Source of the DNA: Pseudomonadota bacterium
GTDB taxonomy: Bacteria > Pseudomonadota > Alphaproteobacteria > Rhizobiales > Devosiaceae
Length of the DNA stretch: 49,396 nt
Reading direction: 5' to 3'
Assembly: GCA_023415605.1 (NCBI GenBank)
Contig: JAEZKB010000203.1
Span: 1 to 49,396, forward strand
Both the position numbers and the translations under genes were made by a program. Of this stretch, positions 8,550 to 16,396 are shown in pieces (the first letter of the stretch is position 1; every line of letters begins with the position of its first letter). The notes under the pieces were generated by a model. The model was not told the origin of the DNA and did not search any database. It saw nothing but the letters and a program-made list of their open reading frames with translations.

Positions 8550-8586
8550 TGGGGTACTCCAAGGCTTGAATAGAACTTGGCTCAAC

Positions 8587-8612
8587 AATGCGTGAGCGGG
8601 GGAACGGTTCCC
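8587..8612 (-). promoter_or_regulatory. Possible EcfG-type promoter and GGGAAC palindrome
   Basis: On the minus strand GGAAC (8611-8607), a 16-base spacer and CATT (8590-8587) differ by one base from the alphaproteobacterial general-stress consensus GGAAC-N16/17-CGTT, 38 bases before the lipoprotein ATG. The GGAAC is part of a palindrome GGGAAC-G-GTTCCC (8600-8612) between two divergent genes, so it might instead be an operator. Confidence 0.35.
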
Positions 8613-8668
8613 GACTGGCTTCCATCGGCCCGATGAGCTAGACCCTCGGCCGCGAAGTGGATCAGATT

Positions 8669-10099
8669 ATGGCCGAGATGTTGGACGCGCCGGTTGCCGG
8701 CGCCCGCGAACCCATTGCCCCCGCGGCACCCCGGACCTGGACCGGAGAACTCAAGGCTCTCCTGGCACTGGGCTGGCCGCTGATCGTTTCGCAGCTGGCG
8801 CAAAATGCGCTCCACACCACCGACGTGATCCTGATGGGCTGGCTGGGCCCTGCCGACCTGGCGGCCGGCGCTGTGGCGAGCTCGGTGATCATTTGCCTGC
8901 AGCTGCTGGGAGTCGGGCTGGTCGGCGCCGTCGCGCCGATGGTGGCGCAGGCGCTGGGCGCACGCGAGCGCCGCAATGTGCGCCGCATCGTGCGCCAGGG
9001 TCTGTGGGTGGCGATCCTCCTCGCCGCCGTCATCACGCCCATCGTTTGGAACATCAAGCCGCTGCTGATTTTCCTCGGCCAGGATCCGGCCCTCGCAGCA
9101 CGGGCGGAACCCTATGCCCACACCGTGGTGTGGCTGCTGGCGCCGGCGTTCGGCATCGTCGTGTTGCGCTCGTTCCTCTCGGCGCATGGGGCGACCCGCG
9201 CCGTGCTGCTGATTTCGGTGGCCGGCGTGTTCGTCAACGGGCTCGTCGCCTACACCCTGATGTTCGGCCATTTCGGTTTCCCCAAAATGGGCCTCGCCGG
9301 CGCCGGCGTCGCCACCTCGACAGTCAATGTCGTCATGTTCGGCATGATGCTGGCCTATGTGCGGCTGCACCGGAACTTCCGGCGCTACCACATTCTGCAC
9401 AAGTTCTTCGAACCGGACTGGCAGCACTTCCGCGACATCTTCCGCATCGGTACACCGATCGGGCTGATGCTGGTGGCCGAAGTGGCGCTCTTTACCTCTG
9501 CCGCCCTGATGCAGGGTTGGATCGGCGCCGACTCCGTCGCCGCCCATGCCGTGGCGGTGCAATGGGGCTCGCTCGCCTTCATGGTGCCGCTGGGCTTGAG
9601 CCAGGCGACCACGGTGCGCGTCGGTCTCGCCTATGGCGAACGCTCGGCGCGTGGCGTGACGCTGGCCGGTTGGGTGTCGCTGGGCGTGACGCTGGTGTTC
9701 ATGGCCTGCACCTGCGTCGTGTTCCTGCTGTTCTCGCGCGACCTCGTCGGCCTGTTCCTCGATCCGACCAAACCGGAGAACGCCGAGGCGCTGGCGCTGG
9801 GCGCGAGCTTCCTGATGGTTGCGGGGGTGTTCCAGTTGGCCGATGGGGCGCAGGTGAGCGCCGGCTCGGCCTTGCGCGGCCTTTCGGACACCACCATCCC
9901 GCTGATCCTGGCGCTGATCGGCTACTGGGGCGTCGGCTTCCCGATCGCCTATGTCTTCGCCTTCGTGGTGGGATTGAAGGGCGTCGGCATCTGGTTCGGC
10001 CTCGCTGCCGGCCTCGCCTTCGCGGCGGTGGCGCTCAACATCCGCTTCGCCCTCCGGGAGCGGTTCAAGCTGGTGCCGCCGGCGGAGGCTACGCCATGA
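8669..10099 (+). CDS. MATE-family multidrug/toxin efflux transporter
   Basis: Inner-membrane cation-coupled exporter of the MATE family (NorM/DinF-like), ~476 residues with twelve predicted transmembrane segments in two halves. Landmarks are GWPLIVSQLAQNALHTTDVILMGWLG in the first helices and the second-half repeat GTPIGLMLVAEVALFTSAALM. Substrate unknown. The start is uncertain: ATG 8669 is used; an in-frame GTG at 8657 is equally possible, and neither has a good Shine-Dalgarno. The stop TGA overlaps the next gene's ATG (ATGA), so translation is probably coupled. Confidence 0.9.
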   Translation: MAEMLDAPVAGAREPIAPAAPRTWTGELKALLALGWPLIVSQLAQNALHTTDVILMGWLGPADLAAGAVASSVIICLQLLGVGLVGAVAPMVAQALGARERRNVRRIVRQGLWVAILLAAVITPIVWNIKPLLIFLGQDPALAARAEPYAHTVVWLLAPAFGIVVLRSFLSAHGATRAVLLISVAGVFVNGLVAYTLMFGHFGFPKMGLAGAGVATSTVNVVMFGMMLAYVRLHRNFRRYHILHKFFEPDWQHFRDIFRIGTPIGLMLVAEVALFTSAALMQGWIGADSVAAHAVAVQWGSLAFMVPLGLSQATTVRVGLAYGERSARGVTLAGWVSLGVTLVFMACTCVVFLLFSRDLVGLFLDPTKPENAEALALGASFLMVAGVFQLADGAQVSAGSALRGLSDTTIPLILALIGYWGVGFPIAYVFAFVVGLKGVGIWFGLAAGLAFAAVALNIRFALRERFKLVPPAEATP

Positions 10100-10572
10100 C
10101 CGAACTCACCGCCGCCGAACAGCGCGTTGCCGATGCGCTAGCCAGACACGGTCTGCCGGGACAGGTGATCGTGCTGGAGACGCTTGCGACTACGGCCCAG
10201 ATGGCCGCCGAGGCGCTGGGCATCGAGGTCGGCCGCATCGTCAAGTCGCTGCTCTTTATCGGCGCCGAGACCGGCACGCCCTACCTGATCCTGGTGTCGG
10301 GCGACAATCGCGTGCACGAAAAGCGCGTTGGGCGGATTATCGGCGAAAAGCTGGAGCGATCCGACGCCGACTTCGTCAAACAGCACACGGGATTCTCGAT
10401 CGGGGGCGTGTCGCCCTACGGCCACCCTGCCCCGCTCAGGACCTTTGTCGACCAGCATCTGTTCGATTTTCCGACGGTCTGGGCTGCGGCGGGCAATCCG
10501 CGCTCGGTGTTCGAGATCACCGCCGCCGATCTCGAGCGGACCACCGGTGCCACGCGGATCGACGTGACCTAG
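10096..10572 (+). CDS. YbaK/EbsC-type aminoacyl-tRNA deacylase
   Basis: 158-residue protein of the YbaK/ProX-like editing superfamily, which hydrolyses mischarged tRNAs in trans in the cytosol. Features are an N-terminal helical region (TAAEQRVADALARHGL), the IVKSLLFIGAE strand with the conserved lysine, and the GGVSPYGHPAPLRTFVDQHL glycine/proline segment that lines the pocket. Which mischarged tRNA it edits is not predictable. The start overlaps the MATE stop by four bases and its stop shares CTAG with the convergent gene at 10569. Confidence 0.88.
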   Translation: MTELTAAEQRVADALARHGLPGQVIVLETLATTAQMAAEALGIEVGRIVKSLLFIGAETGTPYLILVSGDNRVHEKRVGRIIGEKLERSDADFVKQHTGFSIGGVSPYGHPAPLRTFVDQHLFDFPTVWAAAGNPRSVFEITAADLERTTGATRIDVT

Positions 10573-11270
10573 TATCCCGAGAGGTTCACCGCGAGATCGG
10601 CGCGGCTGCGAAGGCCGGCGGGCTGGTCCAGGACCGCGGCGATGCGAAACATCGCGGCAATGGCTGCGCAGTAGCCCTCGGCATTCGGCGGCCCGGTAAG
10701 GATCAGCGCCACCTGCTCCTGCGATGAACCGGCGGCCAGCATGCCGCGGAACACCAGCGCCAGGTCGTCCTTCTGCAATTCGCCGTAAGACTCCGGCCGC
10801 TCGATCGCATCGGCGACGGCTTCGAAGTATTCGGCCGACTGCCGGTCGATCTCGACGGCATATTTCTCCGATGTGCCCAGCTGGTAGAGCACGCCGGTGC
10901 CGTTCTGGGCGAAGGCCCCGCAGGTGGCGTCGCCATCGACTTCGAGCACGCGCTCGTGGAAGGCGGCGGTGGCGCGCAGCAGCCGCTCCAGCGCCGCCGG
11001 CGGGGCGAAGCGCAGGCGCGGCGCATAGTGCTTCCGCAGGTCGTTGAGCAAGGCGAAGGCGGCATTGAGCTTGAGCATCTCGCTCTGGTCGCTGCGCTCG
11101 ATGGCGCCGAGCCGGACCATCAGCATGCGATGATCCTGCGGGAATTCGGCTTCGAGCACTTTGAGCGTGCGGCCGTTCCGCTCGGCGAAGAGCTCGGTGA
11201 AAGGCTTTTGCTCCTGCGCCTGAACGGCAATCGGCAGCAGGATGAGGGCGAGGAAAAGAATAAAGCGCAT
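10569..11270 (-). CDS. Secreted protein of unknown function
   Basis: 233 residues; not a family I recognise. A Sec signal peptide is clear (MRFILFLALILLPIAVQAQ, cleavage after AQA). The mature protein is helical in character, with one cysteine pair candidate (DATCGAF and EGYCAA) and no catalytic motif visible. ATG 11270 is chosen because it opens the signal peptide; the frame runs further upstream into the miaA region without a sensible start. It ends tail-to-tail on YbaK and begins 32 bases after miaA on the same strand, so it could be co-transcribed with miaA. Confidence 0.75.
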   Translation of the reverse strand: MRFILFLALILLPIAVQAQEQKPFTELFAERNGRTLKVLEAEFPQDHRMLMVRLGAIERSDQSEMLKLNAAFALLNDLRKHYAPRLRFAPPAALERLLRATAAFHERVLEVDGDATCGAFAQNGTGVLYQLGTSEKYAVEIDRQSAEYFEAVADAIERPESYGELQKDDLALVFRGMLAAGSSQEQVALILTGPPNAEGYCAAIAAMFRIAAVLDQPAGLRSRADLAVNLSGY

Positions 11271-11301
11271 GGTGCGATAGTCCGCAGCCGGCCGGTGCCG
11301 G

Positions 11302-12195
11302 TCAAGTGGTCGGATCGACCCAGCTCCACTCTGCCATGCGGTTCCGGAACCAGGTGCGCTGCCGCTTGGCATATTGGCGCGTCGCGATCGTAGCGCGCTC
11401 GACAGCCTCTTGGCGGCTCAGCGTGCCATCGAGCCAGGCGGAAATCTCCGGCACCCCGATGGCTTTCATGGCCGGGAGCGCCGGATCGAGGTCGAGGGCA
11501 CGGATCGCTCGCACCTCCTCCACCGCCCCCTCGTCCATCATGGTCGAGAAGCGGCGGGCGATGCGCTGGCGAAGGAGTTCCACAGGTGGGTTGAGGACGA
11601 TGCGCTCAACGTCGAAATCGTCGAGCAGGCCCTGCTGCATGTCATCCTGGAAAGAGGCCAGCGAGCGCCCGGTGGCACCGAGCACAGCCAGCGCCCGGGC
11701 GACCCGCTGCGGGTCCGGCGCCTTGAGGCGAGCGGCGATGACCGGATCGCGGGCCGCGATGAGCCTGCCCCGCGCCTCGCGGTCGAGTCCTGCGATTTCG
11801 GCTTCTGCCGCCGCCATGGCCTCGGCAGGCACCTGCGGCACTTCCGCGAATCCGTTTGTGAGGGCTTCGAAGTAAAGCCCTGTGCCGCCGACGAAAATAA
11901 GCTCCCGCCCCCCGGACTCGGTGACGATCGCCTGCACCGCCCGCAGCCAGTCCCCGGTCGAAAACCGCACAGAGGGCGCCACGGTGCCGTAGAGCAGATG
12001 CGCGATGCCGGCCATCTCCGCCTCCGACGGCCGGGCGGTGACGACGCGGAGCACATCGTAGACCTGCATCGCGTCGGTGTTGACAATCACCCCGCCGCTT
12101 TCGGCCGCACGGCGAAGCGCCAGCGCCGACTTGCCGCTGGCGGTGGGACCCGCTATCAACACCGCGCTTCCCCGCCCTCTGCGAGACTCGTTCAT
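11302..12195 (-). CDS. miaA: tRNA dimethylallyltransferase
   Basis: 297-residue enzyme that adds a dimethylallyl group to A37 of tRNAs reading UNN codons. The P-loop is GPTASGKS (residues ~16-23), followed by VNTDAMQVYDVLRVVTARP, the substrate-binding GGTGLYFEALTNG and the C-terminal ATRQYAKRQRTWFRN signature. Length is typical. ATG 12195 gives the normal N-terminus (MNESRRGRGSAVLIAG). That start codon overlaps the divergent serB start at CATG, so each gene's promoter and ribosome binding site must lie inside the other's coding region. Confidence 0.96.
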   Translation of the reverse strand: MNESRRGRGSAVLIAGPTASGKSALALRRAAESGGVIVNTDAMQVYDVLRVVTARPSEAEMAGIAHLLYGTVAPSVRFSTGDWLRAVQAIVTESGGRELIFVGGTGLYFEALTNGFAEVPQVPAEAMAAAEAEIAGLDREARGRLIAARDPVIAARLKAPDPQRVARALAVLGATGRSLASFQDDMQQGLLDDFDVERIVLNPPVELLRQRIARRFSTMMDEGAVEEVRAIRALDLDPALPAMKAIGVPEISAWLDGTLSRQEAVERATIATRQYAKRQRTWFRNRMAEWSWVDPTT

Positions 12196-13066
12196 GTCGG
12201 TGCTTTGCCTCATCGCCAACCCAGCCGAGCCGGCGCTCGACGCCAAGATCGTGGCGGCGATCCAGCACGAGACGGGTGGCGAGATCAACTGGCTGCACCA
12301 GCGCATTGCCTGCGAAATCATCGCCCCCAAGGCCGCCGATCCGGTGCCGATGACGCGCAATCTCGTCGCCGGCAAGCCGATCGACGTAGCGCTTGTCCCG
12401 GCCAGCAACCGGCGCAAGAAGGTGCTGGTGGCCGACATGGATTCCACCATGATCGACCAGGAATGCATCGACGAACTGGCCGACGCCGTGGGTATCAAGC
12501 CGCAGGTGGCGGCGATCACCCAGCGGGCGATGAATGGCGAGCTCGATTTCGCAGCGGCTCTGCGCGAGCGCGTGGCGCTGATCAAGGGCCTCAACCGCAA
12601 GGTCATCGAGGAGATCCGCCGCGAGCGCATCACGCTCGCCGCCGGCGGCCGGGCGCTGATCCAGACCATGAAGACCCACGGCGCCTACTGCTCGATGGTC
12701 TCGGGCGGCTTCACCTTCTTTGCCGACTACTACGGCAAGCGCATCGGCTTCGACGAGACTATTGCCAATGTGCTGGAATTCGATGGCGACGTGCTGAGCG
12801 GCAATGTCCCGGGTCCGATCGTCGACAAGACCACCAAGCTCACCCGCCTGCAGACGCTGGCAAAGGAACACGCCTTCGACATGAGCGACACCATGGCGGT
12901 GGGCGACGGCGCCAACGATCTCGACATGATCCAGGCCGCCGGGCTTGGCGTCGCGCTGCACGCCAAGCCATTCGTTGCGGCGCAGGCGACCGTGCAGATC
13001 GACCACGGCGACCTCACTGCCCTGCTCTACCTCCAGGGCTACACCGACGAAGACTTCGTCAGATGA
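12194..13066 (+). CDS. serB: Phosphoserine phosphatase
   Basis: 290-residue HAD-superfamily phosphatase for the last step of serine synthesis. The N-terminal ~75 residues form the ACT-like domain usual in alphaproteobacterial SerB. Catalytic motif I is DMDSTMIDQECIDELAD, motif II the serine in CSMVSGGFTFF, and motif III/IV the lysine and GDGANDLDMIQAAGLGVALHAKP. ATG 12194 fits homologue N-termini (MSVLCLIANP) and overlaps the miaA start. The stop overlaps the ATG of the GNAT gene at 13063 (ATGA). Confidence 0.96.
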   Translation: MSVLCLIANPAEPALDAKIVAAIQHETGGEINWLHQRIACEIIAPKAADPVPMTRNLVAGKPIDVALVPASNRRKKVLVADMDSTMIDQECIDELADAVGIKPQVAAITQRAMNGELDFAAALRERVALIKGLNRKVIEEIRRERITLAAGGRALIQTMKTHGAYCSMVSGGFTFFADYYGKRIGFDETIANVLEFDGDVLSGNVPGPIVDKTTKLTRLQTLAKEHAFDMSDTMAVGDGANDLDMIQAAGLGVALHAKPFVAAQATVQIDHGDLTALLYLQGYTDEDFVR

Positions 13067-13614
13067 GGCTGGAGACGGACCGGCTGGTGCTGCGCGAGTG
13101 GCGCGAGGCCGACAAACGTCTCTGGGCCGACATCATCGGCGACCCGCATGTCCGGCGCTTCTACCCGGCCACAGGCAGCTATGCCGACGCCGAGGCCGGC
13201 ATCGAAAGGGCCCGGCAGCGCCTCCGCGACGACGGCTTCAGCTTGCTGGCGGTAGAGCGCAAGGCTGACGGCGCCTTCATCGGTATGCTCGGCATGGTGA
13301 CCTTCGACGAGGTCATGCGCAACGCTATCCCCGGCGCGCCCCGGGTCGAGATCGGCTGGCAGCTGGCGCAGGAATTCTGGGGCCAGGGTTACGCCCCCGA
13401 AGGGGCGCGCGCCATGCTCGACTTCGCCTGGAAAGAGGCGAAGCTCGACGAGGTCGTCGCCATCACATCGTGGCACAACACGCCGAGCCGCCGAGTGATG
13501 GAAAAGATCGGGATGACCCGCGACCCGCTCGGCGACTTTGACCACCCCAATATACCCGAAGGGCACAAGCTGCGGTTGCACGTGCTGTACCGGGCGCGGA
13601 ATCCCTTGCGTTAG
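13063..13614 (+). CDS. GNAT N-acetyltransferase (RimJ/RimL-like)
   Basis: 183-residue acetyltransferase of the Acetyltransf_3/RimJ-RimL group. It opens LETDRLVLREWREAD, has EIGWQLAQEFWGQGYAPEGARAMLDFAW with the acetyl-CoA loop (QxxGxGYAPEG form), and ends with SWHNTPSRRVMEKIGMTRD, the family's last motif. Substrate unknown; protein N-termini or small amines are both seen in this group. Translationally coupled to serB by a 4-base overlap, and convergent with the Do protease, sharing TTAG at the stops. Confidence 0.9.
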   Translation: MRLETDRLVLREWREADKRLWADIIGDPHVRRFYPATGSYADAEAGIERARQRLRDDGFSLLAVERKADGAFIGMLGMVTFDEVMRNAIPGAPRVEIGWQLAQEFWGQGYAPEGARAMLDFAWKEAKLDEVVAITSWHNTPSRRVMEKIGMTRDPLGDFDHPNIPEGHKLRLHVLYRARNPLR

Positions 13615-15107
13615 TTCAAACGCACGGCCACGAACCGCTCCTGCCCCGTCGTGTCCGCCACCTTGAACAGCACGGCCGGGCGGCCTTCGTCCTTGGCGGT
13701 GTTGACGGCGGTGGTCACGTCGTCAACTGAGGTGACCGGCTTCTGATTGACTTCGACGATCACCTGGCCGGGGGTGAACCCCTTCTCGGCGGCGTCCGAG
13801 CCGGGCGTGACCGAAGTCACCACCACACCGGCAAGGTCGGCGTCGATGCCGAATTCGGTGCGGCGCGCGTCATCGATGGCAGAGAGCTCGAAGCCCACCA
13901 GTTCCGGCAGGCCAGGTGGCGGCCCGATCGGCTCCTCGTCGGTGCCCTCGGGGGCGGCGGGTACTTCCTGCGGGGGCTCCTCGATCTGCCTCTGGGCGTC
14001 CGCGATCATCTGCTCGCCCACTTCGAGCCGGCCGAGCGTAATGTCGAACACCTGCTCCTCGCCGTTGCGCAGCACGGTGACCGGCACCTTGGTGCCCACC
14101 GGCGTCTCGGCCACCACGCGCGGCAGATCGCGCATGCGCTCGATGGTCTGGCCATTGAACTTGAGGATGATGTCGCCTTCGAGGATGAGGCCGTCAGCCG
14201 GGCCAGTCTTGGTGACGTCGATCACCTTAGCGCCGAAGGTGTTCGGCCGGCCGAGCGCCGAGGCCATGTCGTCGGTGACGTCCTGGATGCCGACACCGAG
14301 CCAGCCGCGACGCGTTTCGCCGAATTCGGCCAGTTGGTCGATCACGGGCTTTGCAAGGTTCCCCGGCACTGCAAAGCCGATGCCGAGCGACGAGCCGCCA
14401 CGGGCGATGATGGCCGTATTGATGCCGATCACATCGCCATCCATGTCGAACAGCGGACCGCCCGAATTGCCCTGGTTGATGGCGGCGTCGGTCTGGATGA
14501 ACTGGTCGTAGGGGCCCGATTGGATGTCGCGGTTGCGCGCCGACACGATGCCGATGGTTACCGAACCACCAAGGCCGAACGGATTGCCGATGGCCATCAC
14601 CCAGTCGCCGACGTCAGCCGTGTCGCTGTCGCCGAATTCGACGAAGGGCAGATCGCCCTCGACCTCGACCTTGAGCACCGCAAGGTCGGTCTTTTCATCA
14701 GCGCCGACGAGCTTGGCGGGCAGCCGGCGGCCATCGGTGAGAAAGACCGTGATCTCCTCGGCCCCTTCGATGACGTGGTTGTTGGTGACGATGCGGCCGT
14801 CGGCCGAAATAATGAAGCCTGACCCGAGGCTGCGTGCTTCCTGCATGGGGCCTTCGCCCTGCCCCTGGTTGGGATTGAGATCGTCGAACAGGTCCTCGAG
14901 CGGTGAACCCTCCGGCACCTCCGGAAACGGCATGCCGCCGCCCACATGGCGAGAAGTACCGATATTCACGACGGCGGGAGAGAGCTTGGCGGCGAGGACG
15001 GAGACCGATTCGGGACCGGCGCCCAGCGCAACCGAGGGGACCAGAGGCGCAAGCGCCATCCCCACGGCCAGAAAAGTACCGCGCAGCAAAGACTTGCGCC
15101 CACCCAT
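13611..15107 (-). CDS. degP: Do-family (HtrA/DegP-like) periplasmic serine protease
   Basis: 498-residue envelope protease/chaperone that degrades misfolded exported proteins. Signal sequence at ~7-30 (LLRGTFLAVGMALAPLV..). The trypsin-like triad is His111 (TNNHVIEG), Asp141 (KTDLAVLKV) and Ser215 (NQGNSGGPLF). Two PDZ domains follow, the first near RRGWLGVGIQDV and the second near LAGVVVTSVTPGSDAAEKGF, separated by an acidic proline-rich linker. ATG 15107 is chosen for GGAGGG 8 bases upstream. It closes the hflK-hflC-DUF2065 operon, where Rhizobiales commonly keep a Do protease. DegP versus DegQ cannot be told by sequence alone. Confidence 0.94.
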   Translation of the reverse strand: MGGRKSLLRGTFLAVGMALAPLVPSVALGAGPESVSVLAAKLSPAVVNIGTSRHVGGGMPFPEVPEGSPLEDLFDDLNPNQGQGEGPMQEARSLGSGFIISADGRIVTNNHVIEGAEEITVFLTDGRRLPAKLVGADEKTDLAVLKVEVEGDLPFVEFGDSDTADVGDWVMAIGNPFGLGGSVTIGIVSARNRDIQSGPYDQFIQTDAAINQGNSGGPLFDMDGDVIGINTAIIARGGSSLGIGFAVPGNLAKPVIDQLAEFGETRRGWLGVGIQDVTDDMASALGRPNTFGAKVIDVTKTGPADGLILEGDIILKFNGQTIERMRDLPRVVAETPVGTKVPVTVLRNGEEQVFDITLGRLEVGEQMIADAQRQIEEPPQEVPAAPEGTDEEPIGPPPGLPELVGFELSAIDDARRTEFGIDADLAGVVVTSVTPGSDAAEKGFTPGQVIVEVNQKPVTSVDDVTTAVNTAKDEGRPAVLFKVADTTGQERFVAVRLN

Positions 15108-15151
15108 ACGAAAACCCTCCGAACGCCGAACCGGCCGACTCTGGCACGCGG

Positions 15152-15337
15152 CTAGCCGCGAAGGAACCACAGAAGAACAAGTCCAGCACCGGCGCAAGCC
15201 AGGGCTACCGCACGAATGGTTGATGCCGGCATAGCCATCAGCTGCGCCAGCATCTTCTTCATTTGCTCAGGAAAGGCCGCATAGATCAGCCCTTCTATGA
15301 CGATGGCGAGAGCCAGCGCCGAGAATAGCTCGATCAC
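15152..15337 (-). CDS. DUF2065 small membrane protein
   Basis: 61-residue inner-membrane protein with two hydrophobic segments (~1-21 and ~40-59) around a short charged loop (FPEQMKKMLAQL). It matches the DUF2065 family (YjeT-like), typically encoded next to hflC; function unknown. The ATG overlaps the hflC stop by four bases, and the Do protease follows 44 bases later. Confidence 0.88.
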   Translation of the reverse strand: MIELFSALALAIVIEGLIYAAFPEQMKKMLAQLMAMPASTIRAVALACAGAGLVLLWFLRG

Positions 15338-16392
15338 TGGCCCGCCGCGGCGGCCGGAGCCGCCGCATTGTCGTTGGCAGCGGCCGGAGCTTCCGCTGCC
15401 GGAGCTTCGGTCGCCGGAGCTTCAGCCGCTGGTGCGGCGTCAGTTGACGGCAACGGAGCCATCTCGCCAGCTGGAGCAGCATCGGTACCCGGGGTCGCCG
15501 CAGCGGCCGGGGCGGCCGGCTGACCTTCGCCGGCACCGCGGAAGTAGCTGAAGAACTCCGAATCCGGCGACAGCACCATGGTGGTGCCGGTGGCGCCCAA
15601 CGCCGTGCGATAGGACTGCATCGAGCGGTAGAACTCGAAGAACTCGGGATCCTGCTGGTAGGCATCAGCGAACACGGTGGAGCGTTCGGCTTCGCCCTCG
15701 CCTCGGAGGATTTCCGAGTCACGGCGGGCCGCGGCGATGATTTCCACGGCCTGGCGATCGGCCACGGCGCGGAGCGACTGCGCCGCTTCCTTACCGCGGG
15801 CGCGGAGCAGTGCCGCTTCGGCCAGACGTTCGGCCTTCATGCGGTCGTAGGTCTGCGCCGAAACCTGCTGGGTGAGGTCGGTACGGAGCACGCGGACGTC
15901 GACGATCTCGATACCGATATCGTCGATATCGGCACGGATGAGATCACGCGCCTGCTGCATCATCTCCGGACGCTCTTCGGAGAGCGCGGCGTTGAACTCG
16001 CGCAGACCATAGACCTGACGCAGAGCGGCGTCGAAGCGGGTGGCGATACGGCTCTCCGCCGTGCGCAGGTCACCCTGCGCGCGTTCGCGGAAGAGGCGCG
16101 GGTTGGCGATGCGATAGGTCACGAACGCGTCGACCACGTAGAACTGGCCGCCCGAAACCTGCACCGTCATGTTGGCGAGGTCGTAGCGCAGCAGCCGGTC
16201 TTCGATGATCTGAACGTTGTCCACGAAGTTGGTTGGGATCTTGAAGTAGAGCCCGGGCTCGGTCTTGACGTCGCTGATGGCGCCGAAGCGGGTGACAATG
16301 GCCTGCTCGCGCTCGTTGACCACGTAGATCGACGAGAACAGCACGTAGAGTGCGACGACGACGGCAATGCCGATAATGACGAGACGGTTCAT
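15334..16392 (-). CDS. hflC: HflC, SPFH-domain membrane protease modulator
   Basis: 352-residue partner of HflK; the HflKC complex surrounds FtsH in the inner membrane and restrains its proteolysis. One N-terminal membrane segment (NRLVIIGIAVVVALYVLF), then the SPFH/Band-7 domain (VVNEREQAIVTRFG, VDAFVTYRIANPRLF), a coiled-coil stretch (AEAALLRARGKEAAQSLRAVADRQA) and the conserved FFEFYRSMQSYR. The last ~65 residues are an unusual Ala/Pro/Glu-rich tail that normal HflC lacks, encoded partly by a 15-bp repeat. ATG 16392 is 4 bases after the hflK stop with GAGG upstream. Confidence 0.95.
   Translation of the reverse strand: MNRLVIIGIAVVVALYVLFSSIYVVNEREQAIVTRFGAISDVKTEPGLYFKIPTNFVDNVQIIEDRLLRYDLANMTVQVSGGQFYVVDAFVTYRIANPRLFRERAQGDLRTAESRIATRFDAALRQVYGLREFNAALSEERPEMMQQARDLIRADIDDIGIEIVDVRVLRTDLTQQVSAQTYDRMKAERLAEAALLRARGKEAAQSLRAVADRQAVEIIAAARRDSEILRGEGEAERSTVFADAYQQDPEFFEFYRSMQSYRTALGATGTTMVLSPDSEFFSYFRGAGEGQPAAPAAAATPGTDAAPAGEMAPLPSTDAAPAAEAPATEAPAAEAPAAANDNAAAPAAAAGQ
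15383..15427. repeat. 15-bp tandem repeat in the hflC tail
   Basis: GCCGGAGCTTC recurs at 15383, 15398 and 15413, a 15-base period that encodes EAPA(A/T) units on the minus strand. In-frame repeat, so copy number could vary without breaking the frame. Confidence 0.7.
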
Positions 16393-16396
16393 TGGC

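Noticed and set aside
11642..13006. Long antisense frame opposite miaA and serB
   Set aside because: Shadow of two well-identified genes; composition is non-protein-like.
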